Shown piece by piece: positions 21,837 through 33,790 of a DNA stretch of 64,000 nucleotides. The notes beneath the pieces were generated by a model. It saw nothing but the letters and a program-made list of their open reading frames with translations. It did not search any database and had not been told where the DNA came from. Position 1 is the stretch's first letter, and every line of letters starts with the position of its first letter. The stretch is from Prunus persica (lineage: Eukaryota > Streptophyta > Magnoliopsida > Rosales > Rosaceae): positions 13,108,972-13,172,971 of the forward strand of contig NC_034012.1 in assembly GCF_000346465.2 (NCBI RefSeq), read 5' to 3'. The translations under genes were made by a program, and so were the position numbers.

Positions 21837-24596
21837 CCACACCCCATCCCACCCCTACCTCGACCCCATTCCAACTTCCAATCTTTTATGAGCAAAATTA
21901 TGCTTGAAGGCTTCAATAACCCAAACTTTGGGTTACTTAATAAGTCTTTGCTCCTTAAAACAAAACTCAATTTTTTTAGAAATTTAAAAAACTCATATTA
22001 GTAAATACAAAAAAAATTTCTCACCCATAACCCAAGTTCATTGTTTTGTAAGTTCATTCGGGAAAGAGGGAGAGGGTGGGGTTGGGCTTGAGTAGCGGGT
22101 GGAGATGGAGGTGATCAGGTTGTGGCATCATCGAATGTTTTTTTAAAACCAAAAACGATGCAAAATTATGGCTAGGCGTCCAAAATGGCTTGAGTGAACG
22201 GAAGTACCTCTCCACGTGAAGGGCACTTGATCAAAATTTGAAATTGAAAGGATTTGGTAGAAATTGAAATATGTCATTGAATTCTTCAAACTGAAACTAC
22301 AAGAATAAAATTGTCAAAATTGAAACTACGGGGATCAAAGTGATAAAATTGACTACAAAAACCAAAAATAAACTTCTGCAATTTTCTTTTGGTAATGGCT
22401 ACTTTCCTCACTATTGAGATATATATATTCTCTTATGCGGACATCTGTACGTTATTACCTTGTGAACACTATGTATTTTCTACAATTCCTCCCTGTTTTC
22501 CTCCTTGTTTGCAATGGCATGTGCAGACATCTGGATGAGAGAATAACTGTATGTATATATCCTATATATATAGGCCGTATGCAATTAGTAAAAGGGAATG
22601 CTAGCAACCTTCTCTTTTGCCCCTTTTTCCTTTCTCTAATGACATGTGTCACTTTCCTAAACTTCAAATAATGTCATATATGCATAAGACTAGCTAACTC
22701 TTTTTTTCTTCTTCCAATTTACCCTTATTAAATGTATTACTTTCATATTTCCTTCAATTTATCCTTTTTTTTATTTGCAATTTTCTTACACCTTGTTAAA
22801 AAAAAAATTAAATAAAAAACATGAATTATTTTTTAATAAAGAAAACGCTAGTTTGTATTATGTAAAGAAAACGTTAGTTATTATTATTATTATTTTAAAG
22901 TGATTTTATATTATTGATGAACATACAAAAGTATAAAGAAATTATGTGTCAAATATGGGTAAATCTTCTTTAGTGACCAAACATAACAACATGTTGAATT
23001 AATATGAAGAGAATCACACACAACCCAAACAATGACTAAATTCCCGAACCAGAAACCAGAAGTACATGTACTCAGACCTATAATACAAATTCGCCGCGTA
23101 ACGACAGAAACGACAAATCCGTATCAAAAGCCAAAAGCTAAAAAGAAATAAAAATCCTGAATAGAAAACAAGTCAAAACAAAATCCTAAAGGGTTTATGA
23201 AAAGTATTAGTCTAAAACAAAACTAAGAAACATGACTACCACTCCACATCTTCCCGGCAACTCAAAGAAAATTATAGTGCCATACCGGCTAAATCTATAG
23301 TCCCACAATGGCTAAACCCGAACTCAACGCAACCAGACATCTTCCCTTCTTTAGAGCTCCAAACTATGTTGAAGGGAGCCAACTCCTTATGTACGTGGTC
23401 AAAATACAATGAATATATCATGACAATGACATTGCTTTACGGTGACCAATAGTAGACCGAGGAATTTTTTTTTTATAGAGCTGGGCAATTTTTTTTTTTG
23501 GACATCTATTATAATGATGATTTGGTCGAGCTGGTCAAACCATCTATTCAACATCTTCACAACATAAAACCACCATCAATGTGTAGACAGAGAAATGCAT
23601 GAAAAAAGAAGAAGGAAGAAGAGCCAAATAGAGACTCAATAAAATAAAAGAGAAACAAATAAAGAAGACAAATGAAAAGAAAGAGAAAGAAGAAGAACAA
23701 GAAAAGAGAGAAAAGAAAGAAAAAGAAAAGAGAAAGGAAAGAAGAAAACGGACCAAGAAATTAAAGAAGAAAGAGAGAGAAAATAAGAAAAATGAAAGAG
23801 AAAAGGGAGAGAGATAAAGAGAAAAAGCTATCATGACTTCATGTGAAAGGAAGTTGACCCAAAGAAGCTGTCTGGAGTTTGGTCTGTTGATGACTCTAGA
23901 AACTTTGGGCTAAAATTTGAATTTTATATCTAGATTTGGCTTACAAATTAAGCATACTCTCAAAAATAGGGCTCCAGCCCTAACGTAGATGTACCCTTTT
24001 TTTCTTTTCTTTTCCAAGTAATATGGATCCGCCTTTGAAGGTGACTGCTTCCACATCACAAAATAAACAAATAATTTTGAGGTAAAAGGGAGAGAAGGAG
24101 AAAAGAAGGGATGAAAGGAGAGGGGAGAAAATAGGGAAGGAGGCCGCCAACCCTAAAAGAGGACGGCGACTAAGACTTTTTTTCTTAGAGTTTTCTCAGA
24201 AAGTATTTAAGGTTTTCTTCGAAAACTAAACGTTAATTTTTTTTTTTAAAATAAAAATTTAGCTTTTTTTTTTCTTCAAAAAGAAAACGTATGTTCTTTC
24301 AAACACAAAATAAATTTTAGTTTTTTATTTTATTGTCGGAAAAAGATGTATTTCACATTCCTAAACCCCCAACTAATAAGATATAGATATTACCTCATTA
24401 TAATATTCGACCCAAAAAAAGGAGAAGTAACAAAGCACAAAATAAGCTTGAGATAAAATATATAGGAGCAAAAGAATAAAAGTCGCCAAAACCAAAATTT
24501 TCAACACATTAATGAATATGCATCTATATACAAACTTCTTTACTATGTTAAATTGCTCAAATCTGTTTTTAACTTATTTATTTTATTATTCTTTTT
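21837..24596. other. Gene-poor AT-rich region
   Basis: No gene is recognised. 23560-23830 is an almost pure purine tract (A/G) on the plus strand, whose complement gives a long Phe/Ser-rich accidental frame. 23000-23480 has a more even base composition, but no exon could be recognised. At 22598 a GGAATGCTAGCAACCTTCTC end matches, inverted, a sequence at about 24745-24765. Confidence 0.5.
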
Positions 24597-25096
24597 AAAT
24601 GGTCATGATGTTATTTTTAATTAATGCGTTAAATTTCATAGGGCAAATATGAAAATATAATTAATATATCTTTTTTAGAATGAAAAACATTGTTTTAAGT
24701 GAGAGCGAGAAGAGAAGAGAAAATGTCTAAAAAGAGAAGGTAAGAGAGAAGGTTGCTAGCATTCTTCATTAGACACTGCTTCCTTTCTTCCCTGAAAGGA
24801 GACATTCCTACTTTCAGCAAATTACAGTTTGACTCATATGCAAATATACACACATGTCAAACTATGATTGGTAGGAAAGTAGAAATTCCTACTTCCAAGA
24901 AAAGATGCAAGTATTTTCCTTCCTCATTAATAAATAGGTCGAGTCAATATGATGTATTTATTACATGACTAATTAAAAATCTCAACTTATAGTTAATTAA
25001 TATCCAAAAGAAGTCTTATTTTCCAACTGAATATATCGAATAAGATAAGAGCCTGATAGATATTTATTTTTTTTGTTGAAATCATGATAGATAGAT

Positions 25097-25856
25097 GGCT
25101 TAAATGTTAAAATGGTACCTGTGTTTTACCGTGTTGGCTAATTTAATCAATATGTTTTTAATTTAGCCAATTTAGTCCATGTGTTTAGAATATTTATCCA
25201 ATGTGGTCCAATCTATTAAATTTAGATTATTAACTTTTTTTTTGGTCTTATAAAAACTGAAAACCTTTTTGAAATTAATGTTTTAGAATGAATTAACTTA
25301 AAAATATTGAAACTTCATTAAAATATAGCAAAGGACGAAAAAGACCCTTCTTCACCAATCCCTTCACAGCTCATCAACTGCAATTTCTTTAGCTTTCTAC
25401 AGCTTCTCCAAAGCCAACCAAGCCCCAATCACCAGCTCCAATTCAAAAGGCCTTAGAATCCTCGTTGCAGAACCTATATTTTGTATTGGCATCAACAGCT
25501 AGCTCAAAACCTTCCCTAGAGCAAACCAAGATTGACAATTCATTCAAAGTAGGGAAAGTGAGAATCCGCAATTGTGTGTTAGCATTTTGATGCTGGAGGT
25601 AGCTGGGATTGGACGGTGGTGCCTTGTTTTTTATTTTTTAGTTTTTGGATCTCATTTTTATTTTTTTAGTGCTTATGTATTATTTATAAATTAACTTAAC
25701 TTATTATATTAGTTTTTAATTTTTTTTTTTAATATCAAATTAACGGATTAAACTACATTAACTAACAGTGCTAAATATAAGAACTAAATTGACCAAATTA
25801 AAAATATAAGGACTAAATTGACCAACACAATAAAACACTATTTTGACATTTAAGCT
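25097..25856. mobile_element. MULE-like TIR element, 760 bp, absent from copy 2
   Basis: The element begins GGCTTAAATGTTAAAATGGT and its right end reads, in reverse, AGCTTAAATGTCAAAATAGT; similarity extends through TGTGTTGG and AATTTAGTCC. It is flanked by the 9-bp direct repeat TAGATAGAT (25088-25096 and 25857-25865). Copy 2 of the block has the uninterrupted site GATAGATAGATATA at about 42434. A 9-bp duplication and long inverted ends are typical of Mutator-like elements. The middle (about 25350-25610) is less AT-rich and could be captured host sequence. Confidence 0.8.
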
Positions 25857-26066
25857 TAGATAGATATATATGTCGAAAATATGTCCAGATTCCATAAGAA
25901 AGGGAAAAAGAAAATTGAAACAGGAAAAAGAAAAAGTTCCCTTTCCTCGTTGGAATTGCTAGAGAGAGAGGCAATCATAAGTTAAAGAAAGAACGTTTAT
26001 GTCTAACAAAACGAGTTCAACTAGCCGAGGGATCTCTCCCTCTCTCACCTACGCACAGAGAGAGCC

Positions 26067-27977
26067 ATGGCTTCCTCTCCCTCTTTACTCTTTGCGGCCG
26101 CCGTAATCACCCTCACTTTGCTCTTCGCATATTCCGTCAAATTACCATTTCACCCCCGGGACGTCCTCCCTCTCTTGCCCAGACAGGTTTCATGGCCAAT
26201 CCTCAACTCTCTGCACAGTGCGGTCGATCTCTTGCCCACTTTCGTGGGCTCAGCTTCGTCCCCAAAAGACAGTTTGGAGTGGAAAGGTGCGTGCTTTTAC
26301 CAGAACACAGCTTGGATGGAGTTCCACAACAAGCGTGGCAGCGAATTTGGTGGCGGAACTCTTCATATCAAGGTCTAGACGAACTGATATTTCTTGTTCT
26401 GTTGGCCTGTTTTCTTTCATTTTCGAACTGGGTTTGTGCAAATTTTGAGTTTTGAGTATGTGGGTTAATGGGTATTAAATTATGTTAAACTTGTTTCAGT
26501 GACCTTATATTTCTTCTGCTCGGTTTTCAGCTGGGTTTGTGTAACTTTTTTAAGTTTTGGTCATTAGGATACTCAGATTAATTTTCTCTTCAAAAATTGT
26601 CGATAAATTTGAAGGTTTTATTGGCTAGTTTGATTATGATGGTCTATACGAGGGTTGGTTTTCAGTTTGTTTCTAGGTGATTTAGCGGAAATTGGAGGTT
26701 TGTGGTATTGGAGTTGTGGAATTTACTTGCTGTTTGACTGCTGGATATTAAGTTGTTAATTACATTTCCGGTTTGAGCCTCTCTGGGGTTTCTTTTGATT
26801 GTTCTGTGGATTTTATGATCCAAAACATATCATTTTGGCTTAATTTTCTAGAATATATGTTTCATTAATGTTGTACTTATGAATTTGAACCTCTTGTGTT
26901 TGGTTGATCCCTGTAAAAAATAAAATACCTAATTATGGCTATTTGTGATCTTACATTTACATTAGATACTGAGTTCCTATGCTTAGAAAATCTGGGCCAT
27001 TCATCAGAGTTTTCGTACTCTTATTACAATATTTTAAAATTGTATCTATGTTTGTATCCAGGTTAATAAGGCTCAAAGTTGGACATGTATGGATATTTAT
27101 GTCTTTGCGACTCCATACGCTGTCACTTGGGATTACTATTTCCTGTCTGGGGAGCATACACTTGAGTTTAAAGAGTGGCAAGGAAAAGCCGAGTTTGAAT
27201 ATGTAAGTTACCACTTTCTAGTATTCAGATATTACTTGATATTCCAATTTCCTTTTAAAGGAAAAGTTGGGTTTAATTTTGTCTTTAATGTTACCCAATC
27301 AGGTGAAAAGCAGGGGAGTTTCTATTTTCCTCATGCAAGCAGGGATGCTAGGCACCTTTCAAGCATTGTGGGATGTCTTTCCCTTGTTTACAAATACTGA
27401 ATGGGGTGAGAACTCCAATATTGGGTTTCTCAAGAAGCACATGGGTGCTTCCTTTGATCAACGTCCTCAACCTTGGGTCACAAATATTAACGTAGATGAT
27501 ATTCACTCTGGAGATTTCCTAGCAATATCTAAGATTCGTGGGTGGTGGGGTGGATTTGAAACACTAGCGAAGTGGGTCAGTGGAGCTTATGCTGGTCATT
27601 CTGCTGTTTGTTTAAAGGATTCTGAAGGAAATCTTTGGGTTGGTGAATCAGGATATGAAAACGAGAAGGTGAGCTGCAAAGTTTGTAAAATACTATATGG
27701 TATTGTACATTTTGTTTGGAGGTTCTGTTTTGCTTGTGTGTGATTTGCATGGAAACTTTTTTTGTTTTTTTTTTAACAATTTACTTCCAGTTTTCTGTAT
27801 GGTCAGGCAGCATTGCCAGGTCAAAGAGTATTAATTTTAATTATTATTAAATTAGGATAAGTGATGCTATAACTATTTCTTTTGCCTTTTGGCTTTGGTT
27901 CGATTGGCAATGCTGGGATGAGATGGGTCCTAAGCACCAACGAATATGAAACAACATTAAATTCTCTATTTCTCCCA

Positions 27978-28035
<58 letters not shown>

Positions 28036-30371
28036 GTTTTTATGTGTATATATATGTATGTCTTTATTTGTATATGCCTATGTATATAATAAAATATGTT
28101 GTGCTTTTTTCCTTTCTTGTTCTAGGGAGAAAGTATAATTGCTGTGCTGCCATGGGATGAGTGGTGGGAGTTTGAGCTGAATAAAGATGATTCCAATCCC
28201 CATATTGCGTTGCTTCCCTTGCATCCTGATATACGAGCAAAGTTTAGTGAGACTGCTGCCTGGGAGTATGCAAGGAGCATGGAAGGCCAGTCATTTGGTT
28301 ATCATAACGTGATATTCAGCTGGATAGATACTATAAAAGACAACTATCCACCCCCTGTGGATGCTCACATGGTATCATGTTATTAGTACATTTAAGATTT
28401 CTATATCAGACTGTTTACAGTATTAGTAAATCTAAATTAATTTCCTTTTCTTTTTTTTTTTTTTCTTTTGGTATGATGATTTAGTTAGTATTGAACTTGG
28501 TGGTTTCCATTACCTGTTTGGATTGAGGCCTGGGTTCTATAGAGGACTTAAAAAACTACCTGTTAGGTGCTTTACCCCAATTATTTTCTTTATGGTTTAT
28601 AACTTCTGGCTTTCAAACGTGTGGGTACAGATTAATTTGAATCAAGGTACTGATGTAGAACAGCCCGTAGGTATTAGAGTAAACACTTAAGCAATAGAAC
28701 AGAGAAGAAATAAGAGATCGAGGTGAAGAAATAGAGATCGTAGAGACGAAGGGAAAGGGAAGGAATCAGAGAGTTTAAAGTGAGGAAATTTATCATACAT
28801 CAAGTCTCCCTTAAAAGATTACAAACAGCTCTATTTATAGAGGCAAAACCCTTTTTAGCCTAGGAAAAGGAAAAGTAAACTTTAAGAAATAGGAAAGCAA
28901 ATTAACTAATAAGAGATCCTTCAACAACAAGGAATCCTTAACTGAATTAGGAAAACTAATCCAAGTAGAATTAGGAAAACTAATAATATGCATTATGCAT
29001 AAGGTGCCATGCAGCTATTATATGATTGCTTCGTAGTGGCCTAAAAGGGTCCACAATGGATGATGATCAGTGGATGTTTACAACTGGAAAAGAAGATAGA
29101 AAGAAATGTTTTCTTTAGTTTCATAGTTAGATTGGTTAGCCAACTAAGAGAATATAGTTAAGTCCTGCTATCTCCCTCTCTCAGACATGTCTTACGTGTG
29201 AATGCTTCTATGAGCTTGATGAGGTTTTCTTATTGATTGGTCCTTATTCTTAGCTCTATGGTTATGTAGGTTGCTTCTGTTATGACAGTTTGGAATAACA
29301 TACAGCCTGCATATGCTGCGAACATGTGGAATGAAGCCTTGAACAAGAGACTTGGAACACAGGTGTTGTGAAACGTTTTCCTTGCATTGCAATCCTGTGG
29401 CTATCATGGAACTCTCTCTTTAAAAAATATGTTTTATTGCCACAAGGGCATCAGATTTTTGGAGTAAATGATAAATCAGCATTCCTTCAGTTAGAAATAT
29501 CAACCGATCAAGATTTTTACTTTTGGTTAGAAGTTAAGCAATTAGTCAATATCATCTTTGAAATTCATTGTGCCATTTTTATCGTTCTGAGTTTCTGATG
29601 TACCCTTTGTATTTCATGCAGAACCTTAGTCTTCCAGAGATTCTAGTTGAAGTTGAAAAGAGAGGATCATCTTTTGACGAACTGCTGACACTTCCGGAAC
29701 AGGATTATTGGCTATACAGTGATGGGAAGTCAACATCGAGTGTGGCCTTCATTCTTGAAATGTATAAACAGGCAGGACTGTTTGATCCAATTGCTAGCTC
29801 TATCCAAGTCACTGAATTTACGGTGAGTTTATCCAGAACAAAATTCAATATCTGTTTGCTTTAGGATAAACGGGGCTGAGTTGATGCTAGTTCTAGGGAG
29901 ACACAAGATCAATGATGACTGACCTCTTTTATTCCCTTTTCAATAAGAATTGATATAATATTATAGTTGAGCCTTTTTAATTTTAAATAATAGAAAGTTT
30001 AGTGACATTTGAAAAAGGAAAGGAATTAGATTGTTGAGGTTCATGTAGCTTCCCATTCAAAACGTTGTCCATTGGGGTGCTATGCAAATTAGTTGTTTCA
30101 TAAGGAGTTTATATGTTCGTTCTCATGTATTTAACTTTATTTTCCATAAATGCAGATAAAAGATGCTTACATGCTGAAATTCTTTGAAAATAATTCATGC
30201 CGCCTGCCAAAGTGGTGCAATGACGGGGACACCGTGAAGCTTCCTTTCTGTCAGATTAAAGGGAAGTATCGAATGGAACTACCTGAATACAACAGCATGG
30301 AACCATACTCCCATATGAATGAAAGGTGCGAATCACTGCCCCAAAAGTACTCCAGGTCACGGAATTGCTAA
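26067..30371 (+). CDS. Putative permuted NlpC/P60 (YiiX-like) protein, copy 1; candidate nucleophile is Ser
   Basis: Seven exons give a complete 522-aa protein: 26067-26372, 27062-27202, 27303-27668, 28126-28371, 29270-29362, 29622-29822 and 30156-30371, all GT-AG. Residues 6-23 are hydrophobic, a signal peptide or anchor. The N-terminal part (about 70-170) is an unrecognised region. From about 215 the motif order SGDFL (D220), GHSAV (H248), GNLWVGES, GxxYGYHN-type and TS(C/S)VAFILEMYK(Q/E)AGLF (position 424) resembles circularly permuted papain-fold enzymes of the YaeF/YiiX type, where His precedes the catalytic Cys. This reading is mine, from motif order only; I do not recognise a named plant family. 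At 424 this copy has Ser (AGT, 29739-29741), whereas copy 2 has Cys. Intron 4 carries a 352-bp LTR-like insertion. The ATG is the first of the frame and is preceded by a TC-rich leader. Confidence 0.85.
27979..28036. repeat. (CT)n(AT)n microsatellite in intron 3
   Basis: A CT run followed by a TA run. The equivalent intron of copy 2 (about 44562-44630) has a shorter CT run interrupted by GT, then TA and a long TG run, so the locus differs in length and composition between the copies. Confidence 0.85.
28649..29000 (-). mobile_element. Short solo-LTR-like insertion in intron 4, absent from copy 2
   Basis: The direct repeat AAGGT flanks the segment (28644-28648 and 29001-29005), and copy 2 has a single uninterrupted AAGGTGC site near 45214. 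Read on the minus strand it begins within a base of TGCATAATGC, contains a TATAAATA box (28832-28839) and ends CTGTTCTACATCA, which is the plan of a small LTR with a U3 promoter. Two extra bases at one side and one at the other make the exact termini uncertain. No coding. Confidence 0.6.
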
Positions 30372-31353
30372 GTCCTCAATTCATTGCTCTTACAAATTTT
30401 TTAGGCCTATGGTTGATGTCATACCAGTTTCTTCTGCTTTTAGTGTAGTTCTATTGTTGGATACAAATGAATGAAAGATGGCGAAGCTGTAAATATTTTT
30501 GGTGGTCAGGTACGAAAGGAGGGCAGTGTTGGTGTTCCAATTGTTGTACAATGTGAATATGAATTGTAATGCATGTCTTTCTTTTCCACAATGTATTTTT
30601 TTTCTTATTCTTTTATAATGTCATTCCAAATTGATTGAAGTGTTCCCTAGTCTCAGAAAGGAGTTGGGAACAACATATTAGTTTTTTTTATGTTCACATG
30701 AATCTCTCAGTTTTATCTCTCACTCTAGGTTATCTCACAAATTGCTGGTTCGTCCATGCCACTCTATTAAAGATGCAAGTATGACTTGTAAGTTGTGATA
30801 TAATGCAAACTGCAACCATTTATGTTAACAAGATTTTTTTGTATGCGTGTATACATTTGACAAAACAAAAGACAAGTGTCGAGTCGAGTAAGGTGGCCCA
30901 TGTTCAGGGGAATTGTTCGATCATTGTTTCGTTTGTTTAATCAGACTGCAAATTTAGGTTTGTCAAGAGAGATGTCAGGCATCATAACTGTCAAATACAC
31001 GAAGACGCATGACCTTGTCGTCATTTGAATTTTGAGCTCGATTGTATGAAGAAAATTTAGATAGACGTTAATGACAAATGGGGTGTCCCCCCTGACTATA
31101 GGCCAATTTATGAATGATAAGAAAAACAGAGATGTAGATGGGATACAGTTGAATTTTGGCCTATAGTTAGGGGTGTTCAACATCCAATTCAATTCGTCTA
31201 CACCAACCGATTCAATTCAATTTTGGTCAATTTTTCGATGGTATGGTGGATCGAACTAGATTCTTAAATTCTAAAACTGAATCTTATGCAATTCAACATA
31301 ATTGGTTTCGTACCTTTTCACATTTGAAATTGAAGAAATTATAAACAATTTAA

Positions 31354-31637
31354 GGGCTCGTTTGGGATTGTTTCTCTAGGAAGCACTTCTACTTATAAGC
31401 GCTTTCTACCAAAAGTGCTTTTATTATAAAGACATTGAAATTTTCATAAGAAACCGAATTGCTTCTTGGAAAAGCATTTTGGAGTGCTTCCTGAAGAAGC
31501 ACATGACATGTGCTTCTTCATAAAGCGCTTCTATAGCCCAAAAACGTTTCTAAACTTTTCTACCAAACGCTGTCAGAAGCGCTTTTGGTTGTCAGAAAGC
31601 ACTTTTAACTGTTTCATAAGCACTCCCAAACGAGCCC
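31354..31637. mobile_element. PIF/Harbinger-type MITE, 284 bp, absent from copy 2
   Basis: The terminal repeats GGGCTCGTTTGGGA and TCCCAAACGAGCCC are perfect. TAA is duplicated at both sides (31351-31353 and 31638-31640), and copy 2 shows the empty site (AATTTAAGTCATTTGATG at about 47570). Repeated AAGC(A/G)CTT words inside give strong hairpin potential. Confidence 0.85.
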
Positions 31638-31710
31638 TAAGTCGTTTGACGAAACTAAAACCGATTTAGTCCAATCAATCAAATACAAAATGGATCGGAT
31701 TGAATCAGAT

Positions 31711-33082
31711 CCTAAGACCATCTCCAATGAGAGTGGGCTAAACTTAAAATTTGACATTTTAGACCAAAATCATTCTCCAACCATGCATACAAAAGGGCAA
31801 TAAAACCAATTCAGGCAAATGCTGAGTGGAATAGTGCCCCTTTTATTGCATGGATCCAAATTTCGTGGAGCACACCTACAAAAAGCAGCAGCCTAAAAGA
31901 AAGTTGCAAAATGCCCATGTGATGGTAGAACCCGCAGTCAGCTGGCGTCGAATTTCAGCATCTTCTTGCCTAGGACACGTGTCGCACTCTCGTCTTGTGA
32001 CTGTTGCAATCCACCGGTTCATTTTGAACTGTTGGTTTTTTTTCTTTTTCTGAATTCAACTCCAACAGTTATTCGATCAAAGGTTGGTAATTTTTTTTTG
32101 GTGCAAATCCAACGGTTGAAAATAGGGTAAGATACAAAGGGATAAGGAGGAAGAGAGGAAATAATTGCAAAATGAAAAAACATAATGGCCAACATGTCTG
32201 ATCATAATTGAATGAAGTTTGGAAAAGATAGAGAAAGATAAGGAAATCCAATAAAATGAGATGGCCAAAGATGAACAATGGTTTAGAACATAATTGAAAC
32301 AAGACAATAGGAGATGGGAGATGGTTCAGAAAATAATTGAAGAAGACAAAGGGAGCTGAGCATGGGTTGAGAGCATTATTGAAGGAGGATAAATGAATCC
32401 AATGAAGTAAAGTATAAGTAAAAAACCAATATACCATCCACTTGCTCATAAATATTTATCTCCATATGCAACTTAATCAACCACACTAATGGAACCTAAC
32501 AATTGAAGGGAGCATCATACATTTGATTGAGGATGCCCCCATCCTAGGTGCAATCCATCTCTCTTTCATGTAATAGTCAAGAAATGCATTGAATAAGTGT
32601 TCCTAGAGTCTGACTTCACTTAAAGTTTAGAAATCAGAGCCTAGAAGCTATATCCAAAGTCCAATACCAAGATCATCAAATGGAAATCTATAGTTCGTAA
32701 GCGTGACAATGAGACAATTCATTTAAAGCCAAAAAAATATAAAGAAAAAATGGAAGACAGTGTAAGGGTCTTTTTATTCCAGCAGCCTGACGAATGGGCT
32801 TGGGCTGCCGAAAAAGAGAAATAGGTAAAGCTGCCCCTTTGTCTGAGTTCAAGGATCAGACCCAAGAGTGTCTCAAAAAGATAGCTAAGCCTTAGGAAAC
32901 ACCCTGGTCTTCTTCACCAATGAAACCAACAGTCGCTTATAGATAAATTCTTGGGCTTGGCATGAGAAGCTTGTGGCATGGGAGCTGAGCATTCACGAGG
33001 TTAGCATGAGAGAGAGAGAAGGCTTGGGTTTCTTATTAGAAACAGAGGCTTGAAGTAATAATTTCGTGAGGATTTGCTGAAA
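31711..33082. other. Spacer between the duplicate blocks, left part
   Basis: No gene recognised. It begins with ACCATCTCCAATGAGAG, a word typical of one end of plant inverted-repeat elements, but the matching end was not found. 32100-32450 is purine-rich, with accidental Phe-rich frames on the minus strand. Confidence 0.4.

Positions 33083-33147
<65 letters not shown>
33083..33147. repeat. (GA)n microsatellite
   Basis: About 65 bp of nearly uninterrupted GA with three AAAG interruptions. Confidence 0.95.
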
Positions 33148-33276
33148 CATAGATTATGGTGGATGAACAGGTGCTTTGGGTAATTTTTCAGCAGCTTGAC
33201 GAAAGTTTCGTCAAGCTCTAGAATGGCTTATCAGATGAGAAAATGGGAAGCAATGGAAGAACAAGGCTTGAAATCG

Positions 33277-33790
33277 AAGGGTTCCAGAGATGAGAGATGA
33301 TGCTTGCTCTCTCTTGACATGGTTGCTTGCCTTCGATCAGAAAGAGAGGAAGAAGATAGAAGCATGGGTGGCTTTAGCAGATTTTCAGCAACTTGGCGAA
33401 AGCTTCGTCAGGCTCCTGGGTTGCACGACAGAAGGGAAAATAGGAAGAGATGGAGGAGTAAGGCTCTAAATTGCAGGGGTTTTAGGGATGAGAGATGATG
33501 CTTGCTCTCTGGATGTGTGTTTTGGGAGAGAGAGGAAGAAGATGGAAGAATAGAGCATGAAATTGAAGGGTTCTAGATATGAGAGATGATACTTGTTCTC
33601 TGGATGCGTGTTTTGGGATAGAGAGGAAGAAGATGAAATAACAGAGCATGAAATTGAAGGGTTACAGAGATGAAAGATGATGCTTGCTCTCTCTGGATGT
33701 GGGTTTTTGGGAGAGATAGAGGAAAAAGATGGAAGAACAAAGCATGAAATTGAAGGATTCTAGAGGGGGTGCTTGCCTTCGATCGGTTTG
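33277..33790. repeat. Tandem repeat with ~91-96-bp unit
   Basis: Units start with AAGGGTT(C/A)(C/T)AGAGATGAGAG-type sequence at 33277, 33475, 33566, 33657 and 33753. Most contain GATGATGCTTGCTCTCT, a TTTTGGGAGAGAGAGG block and an AGCATGAAATTG end. The first interval (198 bp) is enlarged by an inserted segment that holds a CAGCAACTTGGCGAA motif. The last unit is cut short. Confidence 0.8.

Larger units (their letters stand above)
24597..31710 (+). repeat. 5.7-kb tandem duplication block, copy 1
   Basis: From 'TAAATGGTCATGATG' at 24597 to 'GGATCCTAA'-type sequence at 31710, this block matches 41908-47655 in the same orientation through exons, introns and flanks. Copy 1 is longer by three insertions, of 760, 352 and 284 bp, each annotated separately. 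Without them the two blocks have nearly equal length (about 5717 and 5747 bp). Confidence 0.9.

Noticed and set aside
23544..23834. 96-codon minus-strand Phe/Ser-rich frame
   Set aside because: Translation of a low-complexity purine tract, not a protein.
29739..29741. Cys-to-Ser difference as a sequencing error
   Set aside because: It cannot be excluded from one sequence, but the surrounding copy also differs at other codons (for example Q against E four codons before the GLF), so true divergence is the simpler reading.
32069..32449. 126-codon minus-strand hydrophobic frame
   Set aside because: Arises from purine-rich plus-strand sequence; no conserved motif or gene structure.
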